From NCBI RefSeq assembly GCF_040954645.1, contig NC_092809.1, positions 78,136,935 to 78,200,934 on the forward strand: a DNA stretch of 64,000 bases. The letters are read 5' to 3'. The notes below the pieces were generated by a model. That model worked only from the letters and a program-made list of their open reading frames with translations. It did no database searches and was not told where the DNA came from. Of the stretch, positions 52,754 to 64,000 are shown piece by piece (position 1 is the first letter of the stretch; each line of letters starts with the position of its first letter). The translations under genes and the position numbers were made by a program. This stretch comes from Diabrotica undecimpunctata. Its lineage: Eukaryota; Arthropoda; Insecta; Coleoptera; Chrysomelidae.

Positions 52754-54097
52754 AGTAAATTCGCCTACTTGCTTGCCTATTTTATAATTTGTTCAATTAT
52801 ATTACGTCTCTTGACTATTCTATATTCTTGACTATATTTAGGAATATTATGTTCATCCGCTACTTCACAGATTCTTTTATTGCAATAATGTTTATTCATC
52901 AACTCTCGAATTTTTCAATTTTATTGAAATAATATAGGGATTTACTCAATTTAACAAGAAATTAAGTGTAAAATATACTGATGTTGTCACTGTTGTTAGT
53001 TGTCACTAATTTTTACGTATTTTGATTTTGATTATCCTTATGACTTTAATAAGTTACATGGATTGTATAAAAACTATTAATTACGTTCATTGAAAATTAT
53101 TTGTATTAATATTAATTATTATTGCTCGTAACCAAAGTATGGTTATCCATCTGTCACCAGTTCTATACCCCGTTAGTTGTCACATCTAAAATATTTAATA
53201 TGTAAATATAAATTACTTTTAAACATGTTTCTTTTTTGTTTGTTGACACCAAAATAAGTTTTATTTTAAATTTAAATCATATATCTTGGTATTTATGTAA
53301 ACATTATAAATTATGCAAATACTAAAAATGTATTTTAAACGCAATTAACATTGTTACCGTATTTATTTTTATAAAATTACATACTAAGAATAAATTGTTT
53401 GTTCCAGATTACTCATACGGTACAATAGCAGCATAAAAAACCCAAATTGGTCCAAACTCATCGGGAATATCCCCAGGCCATTCAAATTATCTACCAGGAA
53501 TTCAACCCAGATAATAATTTTTAACAGCCGCCTCCAATTACAATCATCTGCATAAAAGGGACCATCCGATTCTTAATACCGTCATAAAGTGAAACAGCCC
53601 AAACAATCTTTTTATTATCGGTTAAGCGTCAGTTATGGTTAATCTTCAAGAGAGAAGTGTGTCCGTAATTGAAAGTTTTTAAAAATAGTCTTGATAACGT
53701 GATACATTTTGAGCCGTCTTAATTATTGTGAATTATATAATTGTTGATAACTGTGCTTTGTGTTCCGCTAGCGTGAGTTTTAGTTTAGTGCCAAAGTTTA
53801 CGTTAATAATATTTGTGAATGTGTTTAGTTTAATGGTTTTAAGTAATAACTCTGTGAATAATCATGGATATAGCAAAAGAAAATTACAATCCCAATCCCA
53901 GGGATGGAGCCAATGTGTTTTCCGTCCTCTTTTTTTCGTAAGTATTTTTTATTTTATTTTGGATAAATATGTACCAACTTTTTTTTGCCTGCTAATATGT
54001 GTTTGAAAACACTGCGTTCGTACAGATCAAATTCCAAACTCAAACGTTATGATAAGATATATATGTTCTTCTAATTATACCAAGTTTTAAACCGTTT
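52754..54097. other. no gene recognised
   Basis: AT-rich. A small open frame at 53728-54006 and a CGTAAGT donor-like site at 53938 have no supporting coding similarity. Part may be the 5' leader of the LINE that follows. Confidence 0.35.
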
Positions 54098-54265
54098 GTT
54101 AAAATTGTTCTGAAGCTATTTTTTTCTAACATTTTAATACGGTTTACTATTTTATTAAGAACTAACCACAATTTCAGTTGAAAATATGTTTATTTTGGTG
54201 TTTCGATTGACACTTCGGAAGTTTCAAAATACACATTTAAATTATTTAGTTTTGTTACTTGGTAA
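54098..54265 (+). repeat. degraded copy of the left end of the 63121-63884 element
   Basis: ATTGTTCTGAAGCTATTTT (54099 on), then GTTTATT...GTTTC.ATT..CACTTCGGAA.....CAAAATACA and TTTTGTTACTTGGT, align in order with 63121-63300. The LINE starts immediately after. Confidence 0.65.
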
Positions 54266-54284
54266 TACCAAATGCAAGCGAAAA

Positions 54285-56890
54285 ACATCCAAAAGCCAGA
54301 TGAGAATTACTACTTGGAATATCAGATCGCTCAACTCAAGGGACCAAGAAATAACCCAAGTGTTGAAAGAGAAAAAAATGGATATTTGTGCTCTACAGGA
54401 AACAAACAAAAAAGGAACAGGTCAATCAAAATTAGGTGAATACATACTAATCTATAGTGGAGTAACAAAAGAAAACAGGGCCAAAGAAGGTGTAGCCTTA
54501 CTAATACACCAAAAGTACCAAAATCACATCAAAGAGTGTCAATACATATCAGAAAGAATTGTAACAGCAAAGATAAGAATGGAGAAGGAAGACCTGAACA
54601 TCATTGGAGTATACGGCCCAGAAAATAACAAGCCTCAATTAACAGGGGAAGCGTTTTATGACCAATTACAACAAGTAGTAGATCAAGTCAGGATTTTAAC
54701 GCTCGGATATGCAATCAAGTAATACCCGGAATTAAGCAATAACATAACGAGGATGTCAAAAACGAAAATGGAGAACTGATAATAAACTTCTGCACGAATA
54801 ACGAACTAAGAATAAACAACACATTTTTTGACCACAAAGACCAACACAAATATACATTTAACACCTCCCGTGGACAAAGATCTATGATAGATTATGTTAT
54901 AGCAACAGAAATATACATCCATCGAAAATAATCAACGTAAGATGCATCAACTCAGCAGATGTAGGTAGCGACCATAGCCTAGTATTATGTAAAATAAGAA
55001 TCATCCTGAAATACTTCCCACCCAAGAGGGCGGCGCCAACACAAACAAAAATCAAAGTCGAAGAACTAAATACGGATTCCACGAAATACTTAGGAAAAGA
55101 ATATTAGAGAAGATTACTGGGAATGAAATATTAGAAAACGATAACATCAAGGAAAACTGGAAAAAACTCAAAAATAACATAATTAACACAGCAACAGAAT
55201 CACTTGGAGTGAGGAAAGTAACGAACACTAACATATCAAAAAAGAAAACACCATGGTTTAGAGAGGAAGTTAAGACAAAATGTGAAGAAAAGAAGAAAGC
55301 CTTTTTACAATACAGAACACAACAAACACAACAGGTATATAACCACTATAAACGAATCAGAAATGAAACGAATACTTTAGTTAGACAAATAAAAAAGAAA
55401 TATGGAGAACGATCAGAGGACAAAGAAAAGAGATGAACGAACTAATAAAAACGAAACACATTCAGAAGGAAACATGGATAGACTACTTTCGATCCCTATT
55501 TACTAAAGGTGAGGAGATTCATTATCATCACCAAACCAGAGGTGAAGACAGAACGAAGGTGAACGAAGAAATAAATATTGAGGAGGTAAAGGAAGCATTA
55601 ATTAAATTAAAAAATATAAAATCACCAGGAGAGAACAAAATACCAAACGAACCCATAAAGTACGGAAAACCAGATCTGACCAAACAACTATTAAAACTAA
55701 TCCAAAAAATAATAGAGCAAAACAGAATTCCTTAAGAATGGAGATCAAGCATCCTAATACCTCTCTTCAAAAAGGGGGACAAATCGGACCCGGAAAAACT
55801 TAATGAACTTATAACTCTAGCAGAAGAACCACAAGGTTTTAGGCCGGGGAGATCATGCAACGACGCTATATTTATAATAAGGCAATTGCAAGAAAAATCA
55901 TTAGAATACAACAAACCAGCATATCTATGTTTCGTGGACTTTAAGAAGAGATTTGACCGGGTCAAATTAAAAGACGTTATTCACTTACTGTACGCAAGAG
56001 AGATACCTCTAGGAATAATCAAAACCATCGAAAATATGTACCAAAACAACACAATAAAAGTAAAAATAGAAGAAGAACTAACCGTTCCTATTGAAGCTGG
56101 CAATGGGATAAGACAGAGAGATTCCCTGAGTCCTCTATTGTTCAACCTGATTATGGATGAAATAATAAAAAAAAAGTAAGACCTAAAAAGAATTCCAAAT
56201 GGGAGAAAAACAACTTAAAATAATCTGCTATGCAGAGACGCAATACTACTCTCTCAAAGTGAAGACGATTTACAACGTATGCTGCACCAATTTAATTTAA
56301 CCGGCACAAAATTTAACATGTTAATTTCCCCAAAAAAAAGACAAAATGCCTGGTTATAACAGCAAATTTACGAAGATGTAAATTGGAGCTGGAAGGTCAG
56401 GTAATAGAACAAGTGATAGAGTTTAAATATCTAGGCATGACATTAGCTACTTAAGGAAAGCTTGAAACTGAAGTGGAAGATCAAGTGAATAGAGCAAAGA
56501 GGGCAGACTGCCTGAATAAAACAATATGGAGAAATACAAATATCGGGAAAGAAATGAAAGGCAGAATTTACAAAACAGTCATCAAAGCAATAATGACATA
56601 CGCAGCAGAAACACGACCTGAGACAGAAAGGACAAATAGGATGTTAGAAACAGCAGAGATGAAAACACTTATAATAATAGATGGCAAGACACTATGGGAC
56701 AGAGCTAGAAGTACAGATATACGACGTAGATGCAAGGTGGAGAACATCAAGAACTGGGTAAGAAATAGAAGAGTAGAATGGAACGATCATATAAGCCGAA
56801 TGACAATAAATAGAGTAGTGAAGACAACTTACTGGAGGCACATTAAAAAACAGACAGAGTCATGTCTATATAAAAAGAAGAAGATAATAC
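54285..56890 (+). pseudogene. LINE ORF2: endonuclease and reverse transcriptase
   Basis: From ATG 54300 the endonuclease domain begins: RITTWNIRSLNSRDQ, ICALQETNKKG (catalytic Glu), GVALLIHQKY and IIGVYGPENN. Later SMIDYVIAT-like and VGSDHSLVL (54962-54988; catalytic SDH) blocks. RT: LKNIKSPGENKIPNEPIKYG (55610), GFRPGRSCNDAIFIIRQLQ (55830), YLCFVDFKKRFDRVKLKDVI (55920), GIRQRDSLSPLLFNLIMDEI (56105), a degraded catalytic box (CYAETQYY for CYADDA, 56230), KYLGMTLAT, then RPETERTNRML and DIRRRC..ENIKNWV. Multiple frame breaks. Same subfamily as 6560-8040. Ends with AAAAAGAAGAAGA near 56870-56885. Confidence 0.88.
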
Positions 56891-57660
56891 AAAAAACGGT
56901 GGTCCCAAGGCGGTACTATAGACTAGGGCGGATGCGCGCTTCCTATGTTGGAAGCATCGTTTTCTTATCGCGGGCTACGCATACGCATGGAATGCATTGA
57001 CCGGTAAAATGGATCGCTCAACGGTGTGACAAAAAACAATAGACACGTGATGAAACGCAAATCATCCGACCATACACTACGTGGAGTAGTAAACGCAGTC
57101 CCAAGTGTAGGGTACCCATTAGGCCTATACCTATTATACATATACCTTACCGATATTGTAAAAACACTCAGTTGACAGTGTCCAGTCACCATTCTCTCTC
57201 TAACTGTCTCACTCATTGCACTTATTCGCTAAGATTCATTACACTAGACGAAAGTCTTGTCAATGTTACTAATGATTTTCTTCATGTGGATTTGTCCACC
57301 AAGGGTTCTCCATTTTTTTGTTACGACTTTTTTTTATAGCCACATAATGGAGCCTCATAATATATTTTCTTGGACCTTCATACTCCGGCACCTATTTTAG
57401 ATACACCTTATTGTCTTTATTGCCACTTTATTAAAAATATTCTGTAGATATGACCGCTAATATCGATAGAGATATTTATTTTGTTCGTTCTGTAGCTTCT
57501 CCGAATGATTTTATCAGTGTAAATACTTTAGCCTGGAATATTGTAGATTGCTATTATAAACGCTATTATAAACGGAGCTTATTAGTGCTCAGTGTATAGA
57601 TCCCAAGAGTGTAACAAGAGCAATTCTTCTTCTGCTGTACGTTAGCTCCTCTCGATATTC
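56891..57660. other. no gene recognised
   Basis: GC-richer at its start (56900-57000), with a small hairpin GCTTCC/GGAAGC at 56938-56955. No coding similarity. Confidence 0.35.
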
Positions 57661-57795
57661 GAAACCTTATCTTCTTCTTCTTCTTAGCCTTCTGTCGTCC
57701 ATGTTTGGACATGGGCCTCTCCCAACTCCTTCCATCGGTCTCTATCCTGAGCAACATATTTCCAATTTGTTCCGGCTATTCTTTTAATGTCATCG
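57661..57795 (-). mobile_element. LINE 3' end fragment
   Basis: Minus strand reads DDIKRIAGTNWKYVAQDRDRW, KELGEAHVQTWTTEG and a stop, then (GAA)n (57667-57683 on plus as CTTCTTCTT). Typical terminal block W...AQDR.RW.ELGEAYVQ. Confidence 0.8.
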
Positions 57796-57879
57796 AAACC
57801 TTATATCCCTGCATAATAGAGGATTCTTTGTAAGAATTATTCTGTAGTTTATTTTGATGTATATGGAGTATTTTTTTTA

Positions 57880-58690
57880 AACCCTTCTCTCTATTCGGAT
57901 TGCCGAATATAGGCCTCTCCTAATTTACGCCATTCGTCTCTGTTGTTTGTAAGACGTTGTTGAATTTTATAATTTCAGTATGTTTCCATATGATGCCATA
58001 AGAGCACACAATAAAGAACGTGTGAAGAGATTTCGTTTTATAAGTTATTTCTTCACCCTATCGAACAACTATTTACCACCACGATTAACCAGTGACCAGT
58101 CAATTTAGTTCAACAATTTAAACAGACGTTTCCACATTGGTCCTGCAGTTCTTTTAGTATCGTCGCTTCATCGCATTTGCGGTATTCCTCCTAGTCTTTT
58201 GGCTTCATATGGCCGCCAATTCCCGATTTCTTTATTCTATCGGCCATCCTTAAGACGTTCGTTATGTCCAGCCCATTTCCATTTCAGTTTAGCTGCCTGT
58301 TCGACAGCATTTTTTACTTTTGTTCTATTACGAATGTCTTCATTGGTTTTATGGTCTTTGAATAAGATACCCAGGATCTGTAGTTCTCTGAGTTTTTCTA
58401 ATTTTCTCCATGTTTATTTTTGTGCATGTCCAGGTTTGAGCTCCATATGTAAGTACAGGTAGGATACAGGAATTAAACACTTTGGTTCGCAGTCTTTGAG
58501 GTATATTTTTATTTTTAAGTACGTATGAGAGTCTTCCGAATGCTGCCCATCCCATTTTTACACGTCTGCTTATTTCGGTAGTCTGATTTTCTTTGCTTAC
58601 CTTGAAATTTTGACCCAGATATGTATATTACTCTACGTGTTCTATCTCTGTCCCTTGGATGTTTACCATATGGAGTATATAAGGTCATAA
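57880..58690 (-). pseudogene. LINE C-terminal part
   Basis: Minus strand from about 58690: MVNIQGTEIEHVE, YTYLGQNFKVSKENQTTEISRRV, KMGWAAFGRLSYVLKNKNIPQRLRTKVF, CILPVLTYGAQTWTCTKINMEKI, LKELQDQCGNV (58150), and after an insert NNRDEWRKLGEAYI and a stop. Block order fits the post-RT region of an insect LINE with an ending in GEAYIRQ. A 167-bp insert at 57957-58123 splits it. The same 3' end supplied the fragment at 7436-7543. Confidence 0.85.
57957..58123. mobile_element. 167-bp insert with 5-bp target duplication
   Basis: Comparison with the uninterrupted relative near 7500 shows the insert precisely. AGACG lies on both sides (57952-57956 and 58124-58128). Subterminal TTGTTGAA (57957) and TTCAACAA (58110-58117) form a short inverted pair. 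It may be a MITE or a solo-LTR-like sequence; no coding capacity. Confidence 0.75.
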
Positions 58691-59528
58691 TTTTTTATGA
58701 TATATATAAAAAATTAAGTGAAATTCGGAACCAAAATGTAATTTTTGTTCCCGTCATCAGAAATATACCAGTGTCTATATAGAGTAGTCTCCAATAGAAC
58801 AGTAGATTTTATTTATACTGTTTTTACCGTGACCAGAATAAATTATACTCCAATTTGCATAAAAACATATTTGTCAATCACTAACTTACAAAATGCATAT
58901 GATAAAGTAATAGATATTGAATAAATTTCTCAGTAGGTCATGCCAAACAGTTTTGATTAGAATACCATTAGATGAACCTAAGTAATATTCATTTCCTTAA
59001 TTAGTATTCATATTATAAGATAACTGGTTCTAATGAGTGAACCAAGTGAACAAGAAGATATAGTTTTATCTGTAAAAAAACTAATCAAGGCAATAAACAG
59101 TTTTCTTGATTAATTATGATACAGTTGTTGATAGTAAATGACACTTCATATTTTTTTATCAATTAATATTACTTTTTGTGTATAAAATTAATATTACTTG
59201 GGTAATTACTAACATACATACTTACTGTTTTTATTAATTACATGTTTGCATAATTTTCTATCACAACTTTAACATTACGAGTAAATTATTAGCCAAGTCA
59301 ATAAAGAACAAAAATCTAAATAAAAATTAATTATGACGTAAAAGAAGTCGAATATTATGATTATGACATAAAGGAAGTCGAATATTAGGTACAAATTACT
59401 TCTTTCTCAAACTAAAACTCTCTCATCAAGTCTTGTACTTCTGCAATATTTCTGGAATAAAGGGAGACTTTTTATGACTGTAAATTGGCTCTTTATTTAG
59501 CTTTAATTGTATATTCACAACTAAAAAC
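58691..59528. other. AT-rich stretch with a 30-bp tandem duplicate
   Basis: Units 59331-59360 and 59361-59390 (TTATGACRTAAARGAAGTCG...) differ at three or four positions. Otherwise nothing recognised. Confidence 0.6.
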
Positions 59529-60262
59529 ATGGCAAAAGAGACCGGACTAGAAATAAATATTCAAAAGACAAAAAGCTATCAAAGGCAAGAGTTAGGGGAA
59601 ACAGTCGCAAAGTTGAATTTAGAGGATGATATTGAAACTAAAAAGTTTCATATATCTTGGAGTTGCACTAAACATGGATGGATAAGAAGAACCAGCAATT
59701 CAAAGAAGAATAGTAAAGGGAAACAATGCTTACTTTTAACTTACCCATGTGTTCCCCTCCAAAAACACACACTGGAGATAGAAAATCAAGGTCTACAAAA
59801 CTATTATCAGATCAATAGTATGTTATGGTTGCGAGACATGGGCACAAAAGACACAAAATGAAAGCTGGAAGTCTTCGAAAAAAAAAAAGTCCTAAGGAAG
59901 ATGTTTGGACCTATTAACGAAAACGGAGTATGAAGGTCCAGATACAACCATGAACTATACCAACTGTTCAAAGAGGCACTTTTCTCAGAATTTGATAAAC
60001 TTCAGAGACTTTGATGAGCTGTAGTCGTGTAGTAAGAATGGGGCGAAAAGATTGCAAAAAGAGCCCTAGATAGTAAAATGCACGGTGCAAGACCAAAAGG
60101 AATGCCACGGAAAAGGTGGGATGATGAAGTGGCATGCGACGCGCAAAATTTGCTAGACGTGAGAACCTGAAGAAGATTGGCGCGGTACTTTGAGGGTTGG
60201 AGGCATTGTTTGAAGGGGGCAAATCCTCGATTTTGGCTGTATCGCCATTGGAGAGAGAGAGA
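59529..60262 (+). pseudogene. LINE C-terminal part
   Basis: MAKETGLEINIQKTKSY is the block after the RT catalytic box (GL.IN..KTK.M). Further on: VLRKMFGPINENGV, RSRYNHELYQLFKEA, ALDSKMHGARPKGMPRKRW, DDEVACDAQNLL and the tail WRHCLKGANPRFWL. Frame breaks near 59680, 59870, 60010 and 60170. Confidence 0.8.
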
Positions 60263-60344
60263 AATTAGCTCTACAGGTCATGCAGGCCCTTGACTAGGTG
60301 TTCGTACTATGCTGACGATGAGATACTTGAAGTTTTATTTTGTT

Positions 60345-60720
60345 CTTTCTTTAGGTGCCGTGTCCATATTTAGACGTTGACGATGGACGTCATCATGCTT
60401 ACAATTTCCTGAAACCTTTCTCTATTTTCTGCTGCACGAAATAATTCTTCTACTGTGGAGCAACACCATTACCTAATATTATACAGCCATGAAAATTTCT
60501 TTTTCGACTCATCCATCTCTTTCCTCCCACATTTCCTTGTATTACAGGACGAAGTAGATGGTATTTACGTCCTAATTATATGGCCGAAATATTCTGTTTT
60601 TCTCCTGATTATAATGTTTATGAGCAGACGTTCTGAATTCATCATTTTAAGAAAATCTTCACGTGACCTGTACGAAATCTATCATATTTTTAGGATCCGT
60701 CAATAGCACAAAAATTCAAA
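60345..60720 (-). mobile_element. LINE 3' fragment, strongly degraded
   Basis: Minus strand near 60455-60390 reads STVEELFRAAENRERFQEIVSMM, the terminal block of a LINE subfamily. Upstream YKEMWEERDG resembles the degraded G..GKR.RGR segment. Several stops. Confidence 0.5.
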
Positions 60721-61015
60721 TGCTTCTAATTTGTTTAACATTGTGGTTTTTAATGAGTCTCACCTCTCACTAAAAACTGTTTAAGTTGGCCACCACAGTA
60801 TTTCATATCTGTTGTCTGTGTCTGTCTCCATCCGTTCTTGTTTAATGCTTTCTTTTTACAATTTCTGGTGCCGATTATTTTTAAATCCTCACTTTTTTAC
60901 CTCGTCCTCGATTGGTTTGTTCGTTATTTTAATTGGTTCGAGCTAGTCATGAGTTTTTTGATAAATTTTCATTGGGATTCTTAGTGTTACATGCCCCAGC
61001 TACCGTAGTCTTTGA
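60721..61015. other. no gene recognised
   Basis: Short stretch between two minus-strand LINE remnants. Confidence 0.3.
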
Positions 61016-61016
61016 T

Positions 61017-62400
61017 TCTTCTTCTTCTTCTTCAGTACCTTATCCGGTATCCTACGAAACAGCTCTGCGGAGGTCATCCCAAACCATTGTTGGAGGTTTT
61101 TCAACCACCAGATACGACGGGGTCCCGGCCCTCTCCTGCCTAATACTTTACCCTGCATAACGAGTTGAAGAATTCAATATTTTTTTTCGTTCCTCATCAC
61201 GTGCCCGAGGTACTCAAGCTTACGTTGTTTCACTTAATTAAGCACTTCTTTTTCTTTTGTCATGCCCTGTAGGACCTCAACGTTGGTGACATGGTCCACA
61301 TATGATATTTTTAGTATCCTCCTGTAGATCCACATCTCGACGGTTTCAATCCGCTTTTCTGTGGCTTGCGTCAGTGTCCAGGCTTCAACTCCATATAGTA
61401 ACACTGGACGAATGTAGCATCTCACTATCCGCATCTTGGTTCTCAAACTGAGATCACTGCAGCACAGCAAGGATCTCAACTTGATAAATGTAGACCGTGC
61501 CATTTCAATTTTGGATCTAATCTCTTGAGCGTAGTTCCATTGTGAGTTGAGGGTAATTCTGAGGTAAGTGAATCTGTCGACTCTCTGAATCTCTTCGCTA
61601 CTTGCCATTAGTGCCTCGGGATCTAAATTTGCACGACTGACAACCATGAATTTATTCAATATTCAATATTTATTTCAATATATACTCCTCAGAGTATATA
61701 TTGAAAAGAGTCGACGAGAGCACACAGCCTTGCCTTACTCCTCGCATGATCTTCACTTGGTCGGTCAGCTGGTCTTCGACCTTGACATGAGCACGCTGGT
61801 TCCAGTATAAATTTATGATGATTCGAATGTCCTTCTCATCCAATCCTACTCTTTGTAGGGTGGCGACCTTTTTCTGGTGCTAACAACAACGGTCAAATGC
61901 CGTGGCGTAGTCAATAAAACAAATCACAACTGACATCGCGGCATCTCTGAAGTAGGACTGAAGTAGGGTGAAAAGTGCTTTACGTGTACCCATGGAATTG
62001 CGTTTCCCAACGTTTTCGCAGATCGTTTTTTTGGTAGTGTTACAAATGTTGACAATAGCCATTTCTCTGGGATATTACCTGAATCGTATATGGCGTTAAA
62101 CAGTCCAGTTAACTCCTTCGTGCTCACTTCACTCATCACCTTAATAAGTTCAACGGGTATTTCGTCCGTACCTGTGAGCTTACCATTAGACTGTTTTAAA
62201 GCTGCTTTCACCTCGCTTTCTAGTATTGACAGCCCTGTCCTGCAATTTATTTCTGGAAGGTTACCTTTATAGTACCAGAAAAGTTCTTCGATGTACATTT
62301 TCCAGGTCACCAACTACTCCTTAACTGTCGTCGCCAGGTTCCCGTCTTTGTTTATGATGAGGTGTGTGTTTCTCCTCTTGTATTCACCAGGGGCTTCTCG
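61017..62400 (-). pseudogene. LINE reverse transcriptase with internal deletion
   Basis: Minus strand from about 62313: VTWKMYIEELFW, LESEVKAALKQSNGKLTGTDEIPVELIK, NIPEKWLLSTFVTLPKKRSAK, then VVICFIDYATAFDRCC (61930), QRVGLDEKDIRIIINLYWNQRA (61850), KIMRGVRQGCVLSSTLFNIYSEEYI (61750-61680). The frame jumps at once to NKFMVVSRANLDPEAL (61659), RFTYLRITLNSQW, VRCYIRPVLLYGVEAWTLTQATEKRIETVEMWIYRRILKISY, then RKLEYLGHVMRN and RRGPGPRRIWWLKNL, and ends with a (TTC)n tail at 61017-61033. The whole catalytic YADD segment is missing between 61680 and 61659. Confidence 0.88.
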
Positions 62401-63108
62401 AATCTTTCGGTGGATATTTATATGATCGTGATTTACTTTGATTCTTTATCATGCGTATTACAGTAGGATCCAAATACACCCTACTAGGTCTTTTTTTCTT
62501 TATCATCTGTAGTTCATTTCGTATTTTTACCCCCAAATATCTTTCTCGACGCCTTTTTCTTTCCCATATTTTCAACATATTCTGTTATCTTTTTTTATCG
62601 GAGCTATAGGTCCATCTGTCTTTTTTTTTATCTTCAGTATGCTAAAAATTTTAATTCTATAAAAAATAAGGACCGATATAGCATGTCAATGCGTAGAGTG
62701 ACAAGAACAAAAAACCAGAAAGTGACAACAACATATGAATCGGGATAGATAAAAGTAATATGCAGGGAATTCTTCTACTGAATATTAAATAAGAAGAAGA
62801 AAACAAACCAAAAATTGGTAAGAAAGTAGCGAAATCGAAGAATAGCTGAGAAAAGTTGAGAACAGAAAGAAGAAATAAAGTATTCAAATTGATCGTGGAA
62901 TGGTTGATTGAGATTGGAGTTTGATGTTGATTCTCAGATTGAACTAAAATAAAAATACTATTTTTTGTGAGGGTTGCCAAATTTTGAAACGCACTTTGGA
63001 CTGTTTGTAGCTATAAAGGTTGACAAGAATGTCATTTTGAATAGATGTTTTCATTGGTATACAATATACAGAATTATTAATCATAAGATGCCAAAGGCGT
63101 CTTCTATC
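62401..63108. other. AT-rich stretch, possible LINE linker
   Basis: A minus frame at 62578-62384 is basic and may be the linker of the LINE to its left, but nothing diagnostic is visible. The rest has no recognised content. Confidence 0.3.
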
Positions 63109-63120
63109 TAATTAATCGTT

Positions 63121-63884
63121 ATATTGTTCTGAAGCTATTTTCTTGTGGCATTTTAAATTAATTTATATTTAAATGGGAATAAGCCACATTAAAGGTTAAA
63201 ATACGTTTATTGACGTTTCAATTTCCACTTCGGAAATCGTTCTCAAAATACAAACATTAGTAAATTAAACAAATTTTGTTTTTTTGTTACTTAGTGAAAA
63301 ATTCTTCTAATAATTTAATTTTATCTGACTCATCTATATTGACAATTCAGACACACCTTATACATTTTAAAGTAGACGACTTTAAAATGATATTGCCAAT
63401 ATTGTTGAGTTGCGTTCCTGGGACGACTTTACTTATAAGATAGTTCATTCGATTACATGAAATCAACTTTAACTTGAGAATATCCGTCAGAAAAGATCAT
63501 AACATGTAATTCGTCTTTAAAAAGACAAATACATGCCATGATGACAGTAAAATTCTCCTGTTAGTGATTCCATAGTAAATTATGAGGGAAAAACCAGGAA
63601 AAAAACCTCATAATACTATCCCGACATGGTAAGTATTTGATCGTGCATTTAGTTTACCTTCAATAAACACCAAATTCCGATTTTATATGTTTGTTATTTA
63701 AAAAACATAAATGATGTATTCTCCATATGTTACTGACTTACCAATACTGGTATTTTCCTTTTAATAACTTCCTTTTTCAATATTAATGTTTGTATTTTGA
63801 GAACGATTTCCGAAGTGGAAATTGAAACGTCAATAAACGTATTTTAACCTTTAATGTGGCTTATTCCCATTTAAATATAAATTA
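63121..63884. mobile_element. non-coding element with ~100-bp inverted repeats
   Basis: Left 63156-63260 (AATTAATTTATATTTAAATG..., CACTTCGGAAATCGTTCTCA, ATACAAACA) recurs in reverse complement at 63785-63887, nearly perfect over about 100 bp. Direct repeats TAATTAATCGTT at 63109-63120 and 63883-63894 may be a 10-12 bp target duplication. The interior has no open frame. Long TIRs with a long duplication recall Mutator-like elements, but no transposase is seen. A relative is at 54098-54265. Confidence 0.7.
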
Positions 63885-64000
63885 ATTAATCGTTTTTTAA
63901 AATTCTTCTAAACGAATTCTATTACTATAGGAAACTGGAAAAATAAATAAATCTGTACGAGCGTTTTTAATATAAGCGAAATACTACCGTAAAGAGTAGT

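Overview
This 64-kb window looks like heterochromatin-like or intergenic DNA from an insect nuclear genome, plausibly a beetle. The base composition is strongly AT-rich. Nearly every recognisable coding stretch belongs to a transposable element of a class common in insects: BEL/Pao, Ty3/gypsy with and without env, many LINEs, mariner/Tc1 relatives, piggyBac, hAT, P-like THAP elements and a Crypton-like tyrosine recombinase. I found no convincing host protein-coding gene, rRNA, tRNA or CRISPR array. The species assignment is inference.

Layout. Positions 1-8040 hold a decayed env fragment, a mariner remnant, a P-like THAP/TIR element, a 119-bp tandem duplication and a pile of LINE fragments in both orientations. 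Positions 8041-19560 are a decayed minus-strand BEL/Pao element, split inside its reverse transcriptase by a young minus-strand Ty3/gypsy element (10937-17183, identical 353-bp LTRs, CTAT target duplication). Positions 19560-28850 hold a hairpin, a Crypton-like recombinase broken by a LINE, a Tc1-like transposase, a complete but broken DD41D mariner and CA repeats. Positions 28860-36627 are a complete env-bearing Ty3/gypsy element (errantivirus type) with identical 304-bp LTRs and AGGA duplications. Positions 36630-49100 hold LINE fragments, a second Tc1-like pseudogene, an unusual inverted/tandem repeat array, a 2.3-kb LINE, a second THAP fragment and a Jockey-type LINE. Positions 49119-64000 hold a piggyBac element between TTAA sites, a ZMYM1-like hAT remnant abutting a mariner remnant, more LINEs, and a long-TIR element at 63121-63884.

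The most notable object is the nested gypsy element. Its Gag starts with a SAP-like domain and a duplicated coiled coil and has no CCHC knuckle. After the integrase, its second frame carries a region resembling the OARD1-type macro (ADP-ribose-binding) domain and then a CCCH zinc finger. The two frames are separated by a 4-bp tandem duplication at 13357-13364. The env-bearing element shows the usual errantivirus logic: gag-pol linked by a canonical -1 slippery heptamer, env overlapping the end of pol, and a single-base disruption in a T6 run. A recurrent theme is LINE 3' ends that share a small hairpin plus a GAA tail, and LINE or retroposed ends that run into microsatellites.
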